Assembly: GCF_900090045.1 (NCBI RefSeq)
Contig: NC_041783.1
Location: 832,001-896,000 of the forward strand
Direction of reading: 5' to 3'
Origin: Plasmodium malariae
Lineage: Eukaryota > Apicomplexa > Aconoidasida > Haemosporida > Plasmodiidae
DNA length: 64,000 nucleotides
Below are positions 1 to 11,473 of this stretch, piece by piece (position 1 is the stretch's first letter; every line of letters begins with the position of its first letter). Position numbers and translations under genes: made by a program. The notes under the pieces are model-generated. The model saw only the letters and a program-made list of their open reading frames with translations, ran no database searches and had not been told where the DNA came from.

Positions 1-847
1 CATTTCCCCCCAAACAATGTAATGCAATCTTTTGAAAAAAAATGCGAAGCGAAATGGAAGATTACCTTTAAACGTGTCATTAAGTATATACCGTATGCAT
101 AACTTGAGCGCGAAATAAGCTGAAGGAAGTCCACATCATTCAGTGCATAAATGTAATGGGTTTCTTCCCTCTCAGGCGCGCGGGTATACACGCAAGCATG
201 CATTACTACATCAGCATATACTACACGCAAGCATGCATTCCTACGTCCGCATATACTACACGCAAGCATGCATTCCTACATCAGCATATACTACATACAA
301 GCATGCATTCCTACATCCGCATATACTACATACAAGCATGCATTCCTACATCCGCATATACTACATACAAGCATACGTACATACACATGTATGTACACAC
401 ATATTGTGCGGGGTATATGGAAAATATAACTGCAACACTATGTCAGAAGAAAATAGAAGAAAAGCCATCTTTTAAAATCGCCCCGAAAATGTCTGTGCCT
501 AATAACCAGTAGATTATTTCTCTTTGTAGATTGGGACATGTTTTTATTTTTTTTGCATGTACATGTAAGGAAGAATGTAACACCATTTCAAGCATATCCA
601 ATGAGGATTTTAAAAATATGGATTGACCAATTTAGCTAAATAAAGTACAAGTTTTTAGTGGGGTGGGGAAATAAAAAAAAAAAAAAAAAAATGAGATGGC
701 AAAAGATGAACTGTAAATAAATTATGAGGTATAAAATTAGACGGCAGAAAAGTATTAAATTGATGTGGTAAAAAAGCAAAGAAATTATGAGGTAAAAAAG
801 TATGATGATGTATTGCAAAAATGTTAGTTACACATGTGTGTAGAAGT

Positions 848-878
<31 letters not shown>

Positions 879-1084
879 GCAGGTTAAAAAAGAGGAGAAA
901 TTATTTTTTGGTTACTTTAAAAAAAAAAAAAAAATTATTATGACAAATAAGGTCCATTAAAAATAAGGAGGCACGTAAATGGATATACGCTCATGGGGTG
1001 ATAAGTAAACGTGCAAATTGTACATATACACATGAGCACCACTTCTGTAGGTATATTCTCTCCTGGATCCACCTCCCTACCGCG
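1..1084. other. Intergenic region at left edge
   Basis: AT-rich sequence downstream of the HAD phosphatase gene, which ends at 1085 on the minus strand. It holds a 35-bp tandem array (listed separately) and several poly(dA) tracts, for example near 675-690, 851-878 and 919-933. I see no convincing exon. The open frames across the array come from its 35-bp period cycling through all three frames, so they are not evidence of coding. Confidence 0.7.
186..380. repeat. 35-bp tandem repeat, about 5.5 copies
   Basis: The marker GCATGCATT recurs at 196, 231, 266, 301 and 336, exactly 35 bp apart, with a decayed copy at 371. Copies differ by a few substitutions (ACACGC versus ACATAC). The period is not a multiple of three, so apparent proteins across it are artefacts. 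Confidence 0.9.
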
Positions 1085-1999
1085 CTAAACCAAAATAATA
1101 TCGAGATCACGGCAATGGCGTATCTCTATGTCGATGTAGTCGTATGGAAGAACGATGTCTTTTTTTCTGAACTTGGAAAATAAAACATCAGAATAAGGGT
1201 TATACTGAGTTAATGTAGAATCATTAATATTTTCAAGTTTTAATTTTAAATAAGAGTACCATTCACTCTGTGATATTTCTCTACCATCACGAAACATAGT
1301 AATCCATGCACAGTTAATGTTTTTATTTTTTGCACCCATGATATCTGTATATATATCATCTCCAACATGTAACCATTCATCTGTATTAAAATTATAATTT
1401 TTTTCTTTTAATAAATTTTCCGCAATATTAAAAATTTCGACACTTGGTTTTGCATAATTATAATCCATTGATCTAACTACAAAAGAAAATATTTCATTTA
1501 AGAATTTAATACCATTGACATCTGAATCCCCATTTGTTATAGCTCCTAGAATATAACCTCTACTTTTTAATTCTCTTAAATATTCAATAGTACCAGGACT
1601 TATAAATAAATGGACATCATTCTTTTTTTTTTTCCATAATGCTTGTATTTCGGACGAAAATTTTATTTCATCATAGTTTGTTTGTTTTGCTAAATATTTG
1701 AAAGCATCAATTCTTATTCTTGTTAATATTTGTACTACATCTTTATTTAGATCTAAATTTTTTTCTAATAACTGTTTTACCAATTTTGTAATGGACAGTT
1801 CATACTCTTTCAATAGAAAATCATATAGTCTCTTATAATTTCTCTTCATGTATTTATAGCATTCGTTGTCTGCGTAGTTTAGTAGTGCATCAATGTTCCA
1901 TATCGTATGATCAAGGTCGAATGTAATCAATTTTATGTTCTTAAAACTTTTGCTTTTTCCCCTTTCGGACAGGTAGTAGCACTTCTCTTCACCTTTCAT
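1085..1999 (-). CDS. HAD-superfamily hydrolase (YigB/FMN phosphatase-like)
   Basis: A single-exon, 304-residue protein with all four haloacid dehalogenase motifs. Motif I is FDLDHT, with nucleophile Asp28 and acid/base Asp30. Motif II is AITNG with Thr155. Motif III is Lys184 in AKPSVEIF. Motif IV is HVGDDIYTD with Asp214, Asp215 and Asp219. The stretch between motif I and residue 125 is long and helical in character, as in C1-capped HAD phosphatases. The motif IV neighbourhood (LHVGDD..TD..GA, then C-W-I) resembles bacterial YigB, an FMN phosphatase, and plant FMN hydrolases. Family knowledge predicts a Mg-dependent phosphatase of small phosphorylated metabolites; the substrate is inferred only. 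The start follows an in-frame AT-rich leader and the first ATG gives a compact N-terminus. It is divergent from NOP56. Confidence 0.88.
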   Translation of the reverse strand: MKGEEKCYYLSERGKSKSFKNIKLITFDLDHTIWNIDALLNYADNECYKYMKRNYKRLYDFLLKEYELSITKLVKQLLEKNLDLNKDVVQILTRIRIDAFKYLAKQTNYDEIKFSSEIQALWKKKKNDVHLFISPGTIEYLRELKSRGYILGAITNGDSDVNGIKFLNEIFSFVVRSMDYNYAKPSVEIFNIAENLLKEKNYNFNTDEWLHVGDDIYTDIMGAKNKNINCAWITMFRDGREISQSEWYSYLKLKLENINDSTLTQYNPYSDVLFSKFRKKDIVLPYDYIDIEIRHCRDLDIILV

Positions 2000-4168
2000 T
2001 TTATACGGCTGTTCGTAGATATGTATGCACAGGTGTGTGGTATATATAGTATGAACACATATATATGTACGTATACGTACTTGTGCACACCTGTAGGTAC
2101 AAACACGCCAGTTATGATTTTCTACCTAAGGCTATTTTTTTTTTTTTTTGCAAACGTGACAACAGAATTTTAAAGCTTTTTTTTTTTTTTTTTTATTTAA
2201 AATTTTTTTTTCTAATTTTTTTTTTTTTTTTTTTTTTTTTTGTATTTCGCTGAACCAATTAAGTGGCAAATTTTTTCATGGGTACAAACACTTGTTGCTT
2301 AAACGTTAGTATGTACGCTGAAATGGATGTATATATAAGTGCGTATATGCATATGGGCATTTGCACTCGTTCGATAGCCTATTTACCTATTTTGCGCACG
2401 TGGCACATCTGAAAAATAGGTAACATCGCCAACGGCACATTTAATTTATTTAATTTGTTTTAACTATTTAATTTATATAATTTGTTTAATTGGTTTAAAC
2501 TATTTAATTTATATAATTTGTTTAATTTGTTTAAACTATTTAATTTATATAATTTGTTTAATTTGTTTAAACCATTTAATTTATATAATTTGTTTAATTT
2601 GTTTAAACTATTAAATTTATATAATTTGTTTAACTTGTTTAATTTGTTTAATTTGTTTAATTTGTTTACATAATTAAATTTATTTTAGTAAATTTATTAT
2701 ATTTTAATCTAATTTTTTTTTTTTTTTTTTTTAATTTCCTCATAATGTATAATGAGAAATATCCTCTTACAATGCAAAAGAACTTTACATATTAATAGTT
2801 ACGCTAATTTCTTTCCATGCTTTTGTTATATTTCAGGATGTTTTCTTATGTTTAGCCTTTTATTTTTTTTAATTTGTAGTAAATTTTATAATTTCTCCTA
2901 ACAATTTGACAATTTATTATTTCTATGTGTCCACCTTAAAAGGGGTATTTTCATTTACATTAGCTTGTTACAAGTGGCAAAATTTTTTTTTTTTTATTTT
3001 GGTAAATATTTAAAAAAAAAAAAAAAAGATTGAACATAGCATAATACAGAATAACATAACATGATGTTACATACTACAACTCTACACAACTCTACACAAC
3101 ACTACACAACACTACACACCACTAAACAACACAATGATATAAAATTAGGATGAGAAAAAGAAACTAGTAGGCATATGTGTGGTACGTATTTATAAATTTG
3201 ACACTTGTTACATTAGTATGAAGCAAATGGGAAAATGCTTTCAAAAGAAAAAAAAAAAAAAAATAATAAAATATAAGAATAAATTAATGAATGAATGAAT
3301 GGAACGAAGGACGTACCACATATTATTACAATAATGATTTTATATCTCCTTAGACATACGCACAGATGTATACTTATATATATACACACGCTTAGACATA
3401 TATATATATATATGCATACATGTGTATGTATCTGCATCACTGCGCTACGGAAAAGGTTATCTAGTGTATGTCTTTTTTTACTATACGAAAAACATATCAT
3501 CACGTTGACTTAACTGTTTGAAGAATGATCTTTCTAAACAATGTTTCACCTATAGCTCAGCTGTGTTAAGCTTACTGACTATATATATTTATATATATGT
3601 ATATATATATATGTATATATATATATGTATATATATATTTTATTTTTTTTAATTTTCTGTACTGTAGTTTTAACTATATACCCCCCAATAAAATTTAAAT
3701 TACAATTTATAAAAACCTCTTTACAAGGTAATCAATAAAAAAGGTATAAGTATAGGTATATGGTGAATGACCACGAAGATATTATCTTTACTGCTATGTT
3801 ATAAAACACCAGTATTCTTTACTTTGTTCTCTTTTTGAAGGAGACATTCCCTCTAATTTATTTACTCTAAGGCGTATACATACGTAGGTACATATATATA
3901 TATATATATATATTAAATATATATATTAAATATATACATACATAACATGAAGTGGTCCTATTAAGCTAAATATATATTTTCTTTTTTCTTATGTTTTTAG
4001 CAAAACACTGCTATTTTTATATAATGCCTATGAAGAAAAGGATAAGGGACATATATACACGAAATATATATGCGTATGTATATGCAGATATACACATATA
4101 TATTATATATCGCTATGCTGATGCGTATGAAGTAATAAAATAATTTGTATCTAAATGTTCTCAACTTG

Positions 4169-4199
<31 letters not shown>

Positions 4200-4391
4200 G
4201 TATATATGTATGTATTTCTAAAATAAAGGAGTAGCAGTTTAACAAAAAAGTAAAATTAATACGAACGATAAAATATATTAATAAAAATAATTAAACGAAT
4301 AAATTAAAAATCGCCATAAAAAGTGGGGGAAGGAGGGGCGAGCAGGAAATAAAAAATATTCGCTTTAATTATAGGACGTAAAAATATTTTG

Positions 4392-4430
<39 letters not shown>

Positions 4431-4741
4431 TTTTGCGAAATAATAAAAAAAAAAAAAAAAAAATTTTATTCTTTTATAAATCGTAATAGCGACAGTGCTT
4501 ATTATGCTCCTATATAATAATACATGTAATAAAAATGTAAAGATAATTGCCTTTTTGTTTTGCTGTGTTATCCTTCAGTTTATTTGTATATATACTTTCG
4601 TTTTTACGTTCACGTTTATGTTTACTCATATATTTACACCTCTTTTTACATTTTTTTTTTTTTTTTTTTGTCGACTCTGAATTTTTAAAAAAAAAGAATG
4701 TACAATTATGAGAACGTATAGTCCCCACTTACATATACGTA

Positions 4742-4800
<59 letters not shown>

Positions 4801-5719
4801 TTTTTATTCGCTTTACTGTATGTAGAAGAATATATATAAATATGTTGATAGAGAATAAGAAAATATATAAATATCAAGGGAAACATAAAAATATTTAAAA
4901 AAAAATTAAAGAAAATAAGGATGATCAATGAAATAACCACATGTATGCATTGATAATATTAATACATAATATAACAAAAAAAAAAATATATAATAAAGTA
5001 GGAGTCATGTATATTTTTAATTTTCTACAAACGTACATATTATTATAGATAACTTATTTTTTAAAATGCAGCATATGCAGGCTGCTTACGTGGAGCAACT
5101 GCATTTATTAAAACGCTCTGATGATGTGAAAGTAGTAAATATTTTGTTTTATGAGAAACAAAATTAGCCATTAAAGCGTTAGTTCTGCTTTTGTGGAAGA
5201 AACAAAAAAGCGAGCGTTGCTTATATGATACATGCGTATATTTTTCATTCATTCATTTATTCAATTATTTTTTTCCTTTTTTCCCTTTTGCACGCCTTGT
5301 AGAGGTTTCACCTCAAATTATAAGAGATAACCTCCCGCTGCATTTTATTATTTTCAATGGTTTGACTATTTGTGTTTCATTTTTTTGAAGGGGGAAAAGA
5401 ATATACATATATTTGGGCATATCTATGTTTACATGTGCGCATGCACGCGTTTATACACTTGTATAAGTATACTTGTTAGCCTGTTTATATTCACTTGCAT
5501 GTTTAGCTGCATATTCGTGTGCTATATGAGCACGTACAAGGCTCCTGGGAAAAATATACAACAAACGATAAATGCTTTGGTGTGAGCCTATTGTATAAGC
5601 ACATATATATATATGTGTATCTATATCCATACCTATATGTATATTTTTCTTTTTTTTTCTTCGTGTTTTCATTTGCCCCAGTTTGTTCTAATTTTTAAAA
5701 TTATTCTTTTCGTTTTAAA
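2000..5719. other. 3.7-kb intergenic region between divergent HAD and NOP56 genes
   Basis: Probably contains both 5' UTRs and promoters. It is dominated by poly(dT) and poly(dA) (2150-2241, 2711-2731, 4444-4462, 4781-4804), (AT)n runs (3590-3640, 3895-3913, 4397-4428, 4744-4782) and a 36-bp array. The only stretch that looks less random is 5066-5585, where three short plus-strand segments can be spliced in phase. They are described as a finding and not called as a gene. Confidence 0.6.
2462..2672. repeat. 36-bp tandem repeat rich in TTTAATTTGTTTAA
   Basis: Four to five copies of a 36-bp unit built from shorter pieces such as ATTTAATTTATATAATTTG, ending in a 10-bp sub-repeat (TTTAATTTGT). The unit is a multiple of three, so one frame stays open and reads as Asn/Leu/Phe repeats. 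I regard this as non-coding: there is no flanking unique coding sequence. Confidence 0.85.
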
Positions 5720-7675
5720 ATGAAAAAGCTGTACATCCTGTTCGAGTGCTCAGCGGGCTATTTTTTGCTAAAAGTGAAGGAGTGGGAACAGATAGGAAAC
5801 AACGAAAATTTGGAAAAGAAACTATTGGATGGTGATATATTCAATCAGCTTGTTAAGTTTAGTGCGTTCATATCATTCGAAACTGCTGAAAGGGCACTGG
5901 ATAACCTACTTAATATAAATGAAGGTAAAGCAACCGATTTTTTGTTAAACTTTTTAGAGCAGAATTTGCCAAATAATAAAAGTAAATATGAATTAGGGGT
6001 GGCAGATCTAAACCTAGGAAAATTTTTATCAAATATAGGTTTTACTATAGTACACAATAATAATATATTAGAATTATTTAGAGCATGTAGACAATATTAT
6101 TTAAAGAAAATAGCTACATATGTTAATAATATTGATATAGATATAAAAAAGTTTAATATAGGATTAGGTCATAGTTATTCTAGATCTAAACTAAAATTAG
6201 ACCCGAGAAAACAAGACAAATCTATTATTAACAGTATAGGTACTATTGAATCTTTAGATAAAAATATTAACCTATTTAGTATGAGAGTTATCGAATGGTA
6301 TAGTTGGCATTTTCCTGAATTAAAAAAAATTGTTACTGACGTTTGCATGTATTGTAAATTAGTGAAATTAATAAAAATAAAAGAAAATTTTGATTTTTCA
6401 AAAAATAAAGAACAAATTAATGAAATAACACAAGATGAAAACATGACTGAACACATCGAAAAGGGAGCAAGCTTATCTATTGGACAAGAAATAACTGAAG
6501 AGGATTTAAATAATATCGTGAATTTCGCAAATGAAGTAATTAGTTTATCCAATACTAGAAATATATTATGGAATTATTTGGACAAAAAGTTAAATATTGT
6601 TTCACCTAATCTAAAAGAATTATTAGGTAATACACTAAGTGCTCGATTAATTAGTCATGCAGGGTCGTTAGTAAATTTAGCCAAGTGCCCTTCTAGTAGT
6701 ATTCAAATATTCGGATCAGAAAAAGCTTTATTTAATTCTTTAAAGAGTAATAAAAAAACACCTAAATTTGGTATTTTATATAACTCCTCTTATATATCTA
6801 AAACACCACTAGCATTAAAGGGAAGAATGTCTAGGTACTTATCATGTAAAAGTGCCATGGCCGCAAGAATTGACTCTTTCTCAGAAAATCCGACCAACAC
6901 CTACGGTCTCGTATTCAAAAAGCAACTTGAGCATAAAATTCTACACATGATTAAGGGAGTGAAACTATCCAAAAATATGGATTACATAAATGAGGCAGAA
7001 AAGATTTATCAGAAGGAAGGAGATGATACGCAGGCCGATGATAAGAAGCTGAAGAGGGAGATAAAGGAGGAAAAGAAGGTAAAGAAGGTAAAGAAGGAAA
7101 AGAAAGTAAAGGAGGAAAAGAAAGTAAAGAAGGGAAAGGGAATGGAAAAGGAAAAGGAAATGGAAATGGAAATGCAAAAGGAAATGCAAATGCAAAAGGA
7201 AATGCAAATGCAAAAGGAAATGCAAATGCAAAAGGAAATGCAAATGCAAAAGGATATTGTAATGCAAAAGGAAGTGGAAATGGAAAAAGAAAAGAAAAGG
7301 GAAAAGAAAAAGGAAAAGAAGAAAAAGCAAAAGGAAAACAAATTTATGGAGCGGGAAGATTCGACCTTAGCGGAAACATTGCAAGAAGAAGAAGCAAAAT
7401 GGGATGTTGAACGAAGTGCACAAGTTGAAGTCAAAATAGGAGGAAATGATGAAGAGGTTAGCAATGAGGTGGGTGAAGATGAGGAAGAGGTAGAAGAAAA
7501 GACTAAGGAGAAGAATAAGAAAAAGAATAAAAAAGATAAGAATAAAAAGAAAGAAAAGCTGAAGGGGGAGGAACAAAATGGGAACTTGAATGGGCACATG
7601 AATGGACAAATAAATGGGAACATAAATAAAAAGAAATCAAAGAAAAACCAGAACAGGGATTATTCAGGTGATTAA
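5720..7675 (+). CDS. NOP56: Nucleolar protein NOP56, box C/D snoRNP core
   Basis: A single-exon, 651-residue protein. Residues 1-70 match the NOP5/NOP56 N-terminal domain (LYILFECSAGYFLLKVKEWE). Around 150-210 come LGLGHSYSRSKLK and FSMRVIEWYSWHFPEL. The Nop RNA-binding domain spans about 305-440 and contains HAGSLVNLAKCPSS, TPKFGILY and KGRMSRYL. The GLGHSYSR and SMRVIEWY signatures fit NOP56 better than NOP58. The family role is scaffolding of box C/D snoRNPs with fibrillarin, SNU13 and NOP58 for 2'-O-methylation of rRNA in the nucleolus. From about 440 to the end the protein is Lys/Glu-rich, like the KKE/D tail of the family. It carries a Met/Gln/Lys/Glu hexad-type repeat (QMQKEM) at about 485-515. 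It is convergent with MYST. Confidence 0.96.
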   Translation: MKKLYILFECSAGYFLLKVKEWEQIGNNENLEKKLLDGDIFNQLVKFSAFISFETAERALDNLLNINEGKATDFLLNFLEQNLPNNKSKYELGVADLNLGKFLSNIGFTIVHNNNILELFRACRQYYLKKIATYVNNIDIDIKKFNIGLGHSYSRSKLKLDPRKQDKSIINSIGTIESLDKNINLFSMRVIEWYSWHFPELKKIVTDVCMYCKLVKLIKIKENFDFSKNKEQINEITQDENMTEHIEKGASLSIGQEITEEDLNNIVNFANEVISLSNTRNILWNYLDKKLNIVSPNLKELLGNTLSARLISHAGSLVNLAKCPSSSIQIFGSEKALFNSLKSNKKTPKFGILYNSSYISKTPLALKGRMSRYLSCKSAMAARIDSFSENPTNTYGLVFKKQLEHKILHMIKGVKLSKNMDYINEAEKIYQKEGDDTQADDKKLKREIKEEKKVKKVKKEKKVKEEKKVKKGKGMEKEKEMEMEMQKEMQMQKEMQMQKEMQMQKEMQMQKDIVMQKEVEMEKEKKREKKKEKKKKQKENKFMEREDSTLAETLQEEEAKWDVERSAQVEVKIGGNDEEVSNEVGEDEEEVEEKTKEKNKKKNKKDKNKKKEKLKGEEQNGNLNGHMNGQINGNINKKKSKKNQNRDYSGD

Positions 7676-9192
7676 GAAATGTACACAAACAAATACATAT
7701 ATTTATGTATGTACATATTTTTTATGTATATTTTTATGTGTACATATTTTTATTTATATGTATTTATAAATGATGCATATTCCACAAAACACAGGGGAAG
7801 AAAAAAAAATGCCCATTTCGTTACAGCATATTTGTAAGTTGCATAAATGTCCATTTTGTTGCACGTGGACAAGTATTTCTTTGTTTACGTGCATTTTTGC
7901 GTACATGATTGCACAACTCTTATTTTAATTCCATTTCGCTTTACTGTTTAGCTGTACTATTTTGTTTTTAATTTCCTCTTTTTATTACCTTTTTATATTT
8001 CCCTTTTGTATTTCCCTGTTATATTTCCCTTATTTTTTTTTCCTTTTTTTATTTGGTTTTATCGCACCGTATTACGTTATGTGACAGTTTAACTGAACGT
8101 GTGTTCATGTTTGTCTTTCTGAATTTTTTTTTTTTTTTTTTTTTGAGCTATGTAATAAAACGTTTTCAATATTTCCCTTTTTAATTACATTTGCACACAC
8201 GAATTTTTTATTTTAAAAAGTTGAAAAAAAACAAAAAACAATCTAGATATGAACATACAAATATATGACAATTTGAACTTCTTTAAGTTTACCTTCTCAT
8301 TATTCTCTCAAGCTCAAGGTACCATTTGAACATTTCTGTGACGGGTAAATATTGGCACACTTTTCTCTTTTGGCCCATGCTATATGCGCATGGAGTGCAC
8401 ACGTATTTACATGCCTATGTAATACATACAATTTCAACGCTTTTATTACAATTATGGTTCGAAAAAAAGAAAAAAGGGCTATGCCAAATTAATTAAAGTT
8501 GATCAAATAACGAATATTTTAAATACAGAAAAAAAAAAAAAAAAAAAAAGTTCTACAAATATACTATTAAAAAAAAAATATATTAATAAAATAAAACAAC
8601 GGGCAAATATATATGAACACATACAGCTGTGCACTTTGTGTACACATATATTTAAGTGCAATACCAACATAAGGGTTATTTACAAATCAGAAAAATATAT
8701 GCAAAAAAAAAGGTAAAACATTGACACAGTAGAAGAATAGTACACAGGTGAGTGTGCGCGCTTGGGTATATATATGTATGTATACATATCTGTTATATAC
8801 ATTTATATATGCGTAAAAATATATTACGCATTATGCTCACACACATATGTATATGTAACACTTCTTAAAACATTTAAAAATTCGAAAAACTTGCACTTAA
8901 TCCGCTTATCCCCCCTACCCCTTTATTTTTATTTTTCACAGGAAAGAAATATACTAAAACTGAACAATTTAAATTGTATATGTGACAGGTAACAAACAGA
9001 CATTATTACATTTTTTCCTCTTTTTTCCTGACCATATCATATTTTTTTCCACTTTTTTCCTGACCATATCATGTCTTCTCCCTTTTTCCTGACCATATCA
9101 TATTTTTTTCCGCTTTTTTCCTGACCATATCATATCTTCTCCCTTTTTCCTGACCATTTTTTTTTTTTCTCCTCATTTTTCCTCACTTTTGG
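7676..9192. other. Intergenic region between convergent NOP56 and MYST genes
   Basis: Presumed overlapping 3' UTR territory, with poly(dT) near 8125-8144 and poly(dA) near 8530-8549. A 61-bp higher-order repeat lies next to the MYST stop. A possible minus-strand first exon at 8293-8378 is discussed as a finding. Nothing else in the stretch looks coding. Confidence 0.6.
9020..9165. repeat. CCTGACCATATCAT tandem array with alternating spacing
   Basis: The motif CCTGACCATATCAT (last copy truncated) starts at 9027, 9059, 9088, 9120 and 9149. Spacings alternate 32, 29, 32, 29 bp, so the true unit is a 61-bp dimer duplicated twice plus one half. It lies 28 bp beyond the MYST stop codon and is probably in that gene's 3' UTR. 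Confidence 0.9.
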
Positions 9193-10839
9193 CTATTCGT
9201 ACAGGGCCAAGTAATAGTCGTAGGAAACCCAGTGCAGTCTGCTCCTGCACAGTTCAGAATTTTTTTGGTTAATTTTGCCAAGAACAAATTCCATATGTTT
9301 TGGATTTATATAATAAATAGACTCTCCGTTTAATACATTTTTAAAAATTTCTTTTTCCTCTAGGCAAGATATTATATCATTCGTTTCGATACTCGTAATT
9401 TCGGAAAGTTCTTGAATGGACAATTGTTCATAATTAACTAAAACTTTTAGTAATGTTTCATACCAGTAGGCCATATAGGACGCAACACCTAAATCGGAGA
9501 GTGGTCTTTCTGGAGTGCCAGTTCTTTTTTCCGTTTGTGATAAGAAATAACTAAAATTTATTAAAAATTTTCCATACCCCTTTTTTTGATGTTGTGGTAA
9601 GGTAAGAATACAAGAGACATTATTTTTTGAATATTTTTCTTTTGAAAAATATCCTGTAATATGATATCCATATTCATCAAATTCAGTAATAACATAAAAT
9701 AAAAATAAATTAACACGATGTTTTAATGTTTTATGATCAAGAAATAATTTTGACAAAAAACATAAATTTTCACAATAAATTCGAAAATAATTTCCATCAA
9801 TTTCAAAAATAGATATTTTTTCATTTCGATAAATTTCATTTCCTGGGGGATGTCGAATTTCACATTTATTTATATGACGAGTTAATTCATTTTCTTCTTT
9901 AAAAAAAGATAAACAAAATTCACATATATGTAAAATATCAATATTTTGATATTCTTTCGGGTATGGTGAAAAATACCATGTATCAATTAGATATTTTCCA
10001 AATTTTATTTGATTAATAGTTTTTAATTTTGTATTTTCTTCATGTTCTCTCAAATATTCTTTATCAATACCAGCATGTTCATGATCTGATACATTATTAT
10101 CATAGGCTTTTATGAATGGCAGCCCATCATCTGGCTCTTGTTCTAATAGCCTTAAATTTTCATAAGCTAGCCAACAATCTAATCTCCTATCAAATTTTTC
10201 CCAATGCACATAATAATCATAATCACTCTCTTTCATGTTCATATTATTCGTAGTTAACTCACTGTTAAACTTATTTATATATTCACTCTTATTAATATTT
10301 AAGGGAAATACTAAATTCATATCATTAAATTTTTTATTTTTTGCTCTTGCATATACAATAGAGCAATGCCTCCATACCTTATTAAGAGGATCCAAACCCC
10401 ATAACACTTGTTTTACAGGTAATGCATTTGGGAATATTAAAGCGTATGAGTCGTTGAATTTTGATATAGAACTTACAACTTTCCCTGTACTTCTTGCTTT
10501 GTTGCTGCTGCTCTTTGTATACTTGTTTCCGCTGCTACTAATTGTTCCTCCTTTTTCTTTGCTTTTCGAATTCCACTCACTTTTTCCGAGGCTCTTACTA
10601 TCGCACGACACCCCACCATCTGCACACGCGGCAGTAATCGCTTCGTTCGTTGCTGCAGTAGTGAAAGTGCTGACTTCGTTCAATGCTCTGGTAGGAACGG
10701 TAGTAGTTTCGTTCGTAGCTGTGCCTGAAACAGTCTTCTCCGTTACCCCCCTTGCCTTATTACTGTTTCCCTTTGACCCTTTACATATTATTCCTGCCCC
10801 TCTATTTAAATGCAAATTTTCACTTTTACTTCCACCCAT
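9193..10839 (-). CDS. MYST: MYST-family histone acetyltransferase
   Basis: A single-exon, 548-residue protein starting at the first ATG at 10839; the open frame upstream lacks an ATG. After a Ser/Thr/Ala-rich N-terminus there is a chromo-barrel/Tudor-knot segment at about 150-235, including VHWEKFDRRLDCWL. A C2HC zinc finger follows at about 301-325 (CEFC....H..KCE). Then comes the MYST catalytic domain: Cys410 in NNVSCILTLP, the acetyl-CoA loop QKKGYGKF, and Glu444 in GTPERPLSDLG. These align with the Esa1 catalytic cysteine and glutamate. MYST enzymes acetylate histone H4 and other nuclear substrates within NuA4-type complexes; in P. falciparum the orthologue is known as PfMYST. The C-terminus (LHWVSYDYYLALYE) looks complete. 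Neighbours give no functional hint. Confidence 0.96.
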   Translation of the reverse strand: MGGSKSENLHLNRGAGIICKGSKGNSNKARGVTEKTVSGTATNETTTVPTRALNEVSTFTTAATNEAITAACADGGVSCDSKSLGKSEWNSKSKEKGGTISSSGNKYTKSSSNKARSTGKVVSSISKFNDSYALIFPNALPVKQVLWGLDPLNKVWRHCSIVYARAKNKKFNDMNLVFPLNINKSEYINKFNSELTTNNMNMKESDYDYYVHWEKFDRRLDCWLAYENLRLLEQEPDDGLPFIKAYDNNVSDHEHAGIDKEYLREHEENTKLKTINQIKFGKYLIDTWYFSPYPKEYQNIDILHICEFCLSFFKEENELTRHINKCEIRHPPGNEIYRNEKISIFEIDGNYFRIYCENLCFLSKLFLDHKTLKHRVNLFLFYVITEFDEYGYHITGYFSKEKYSKNNVSCILTLPQHQKKGYGKFLINFSYFLSQTEKRTGTPERPLSDLGVASYMAYWYETLLKVLVNYEQLSIQELSEITSIETNDIISCLEEKEIFKNVLNGESIYYINPKHMEFVLGKINQKNSELCRSRLHWVSYDYYLALYE

Positions 10840-11420
10840 TGTTATGGTTACTTGGGCTGCTTTTAAGGAGGAAAAAAAAATTTCTCCCAAAGTTTGGGGC
10901 CCATATAATGCTATTATTTGTTTATTCTTAAGTCATAAAAAATGTACTCAGCAAAAAAAAAAAAAAAACAACAAAAAAAAAAAAGATAAAGAGAAAGAGA
11001 TAAAAAAATGAAAAAATAATAAAATAATAAAATACTTAAGTAAGAAAACAAAAAAGTGCAAAATTGAAAATATAATAAGGTGATAAAACAATCAAATGAG
11101 AAAATGAAAAAAAATCAGCAAACACAATTCACCAGCGACGCATTTAAATCATAAATATGCGAGTTACAAATATGTATACTTATATATACATGTACGTATA
11201 TATTAATATATATATATATATGTATATGACAAAATGTATGTATATGTAAATATATATTGTTTATACGGATAAACACATATGTAACATATATTACTAATTA
11301 AATGGAAAGGAAATAACAATTCCTTCCATCTTTGAGTTTTTTAGGCTCTTTAAAAAAAAAAAAAAATGACAAATTTTTTTTTTCATTCATTTTTTGTGAA
11401 ATTTGTTATTTGTTATTTGT

Positions 11421-11473
<53 letters not shown>

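Noticed and set aside
186..380. CRISPR-like regular repeats
   Set aside because: Units are head-to-tail without unique spacers, in a eukaryotic genome; the same holds for all other arrays here.
5100..5180. C/D snoRNA-like element (TGATGATG with AACGCT/AGCGTT ends)
   Set aside because: The terminal stem fits but there is no CTGA D box before the 3' arm.
7009..7623. 204-codon minus-strand frame rich in Ser/Phe
   Set aside because: Antisense of the NOP56 Lys/Glu tail; AAG/GAA codons read backwards as CTT/TTC.
10235..11011. 258-codon plus-strand frame opposite MYST
   Set aside because: Antisense of the MYST N-terminal region and its leader; the minus strand has the conserved domains.
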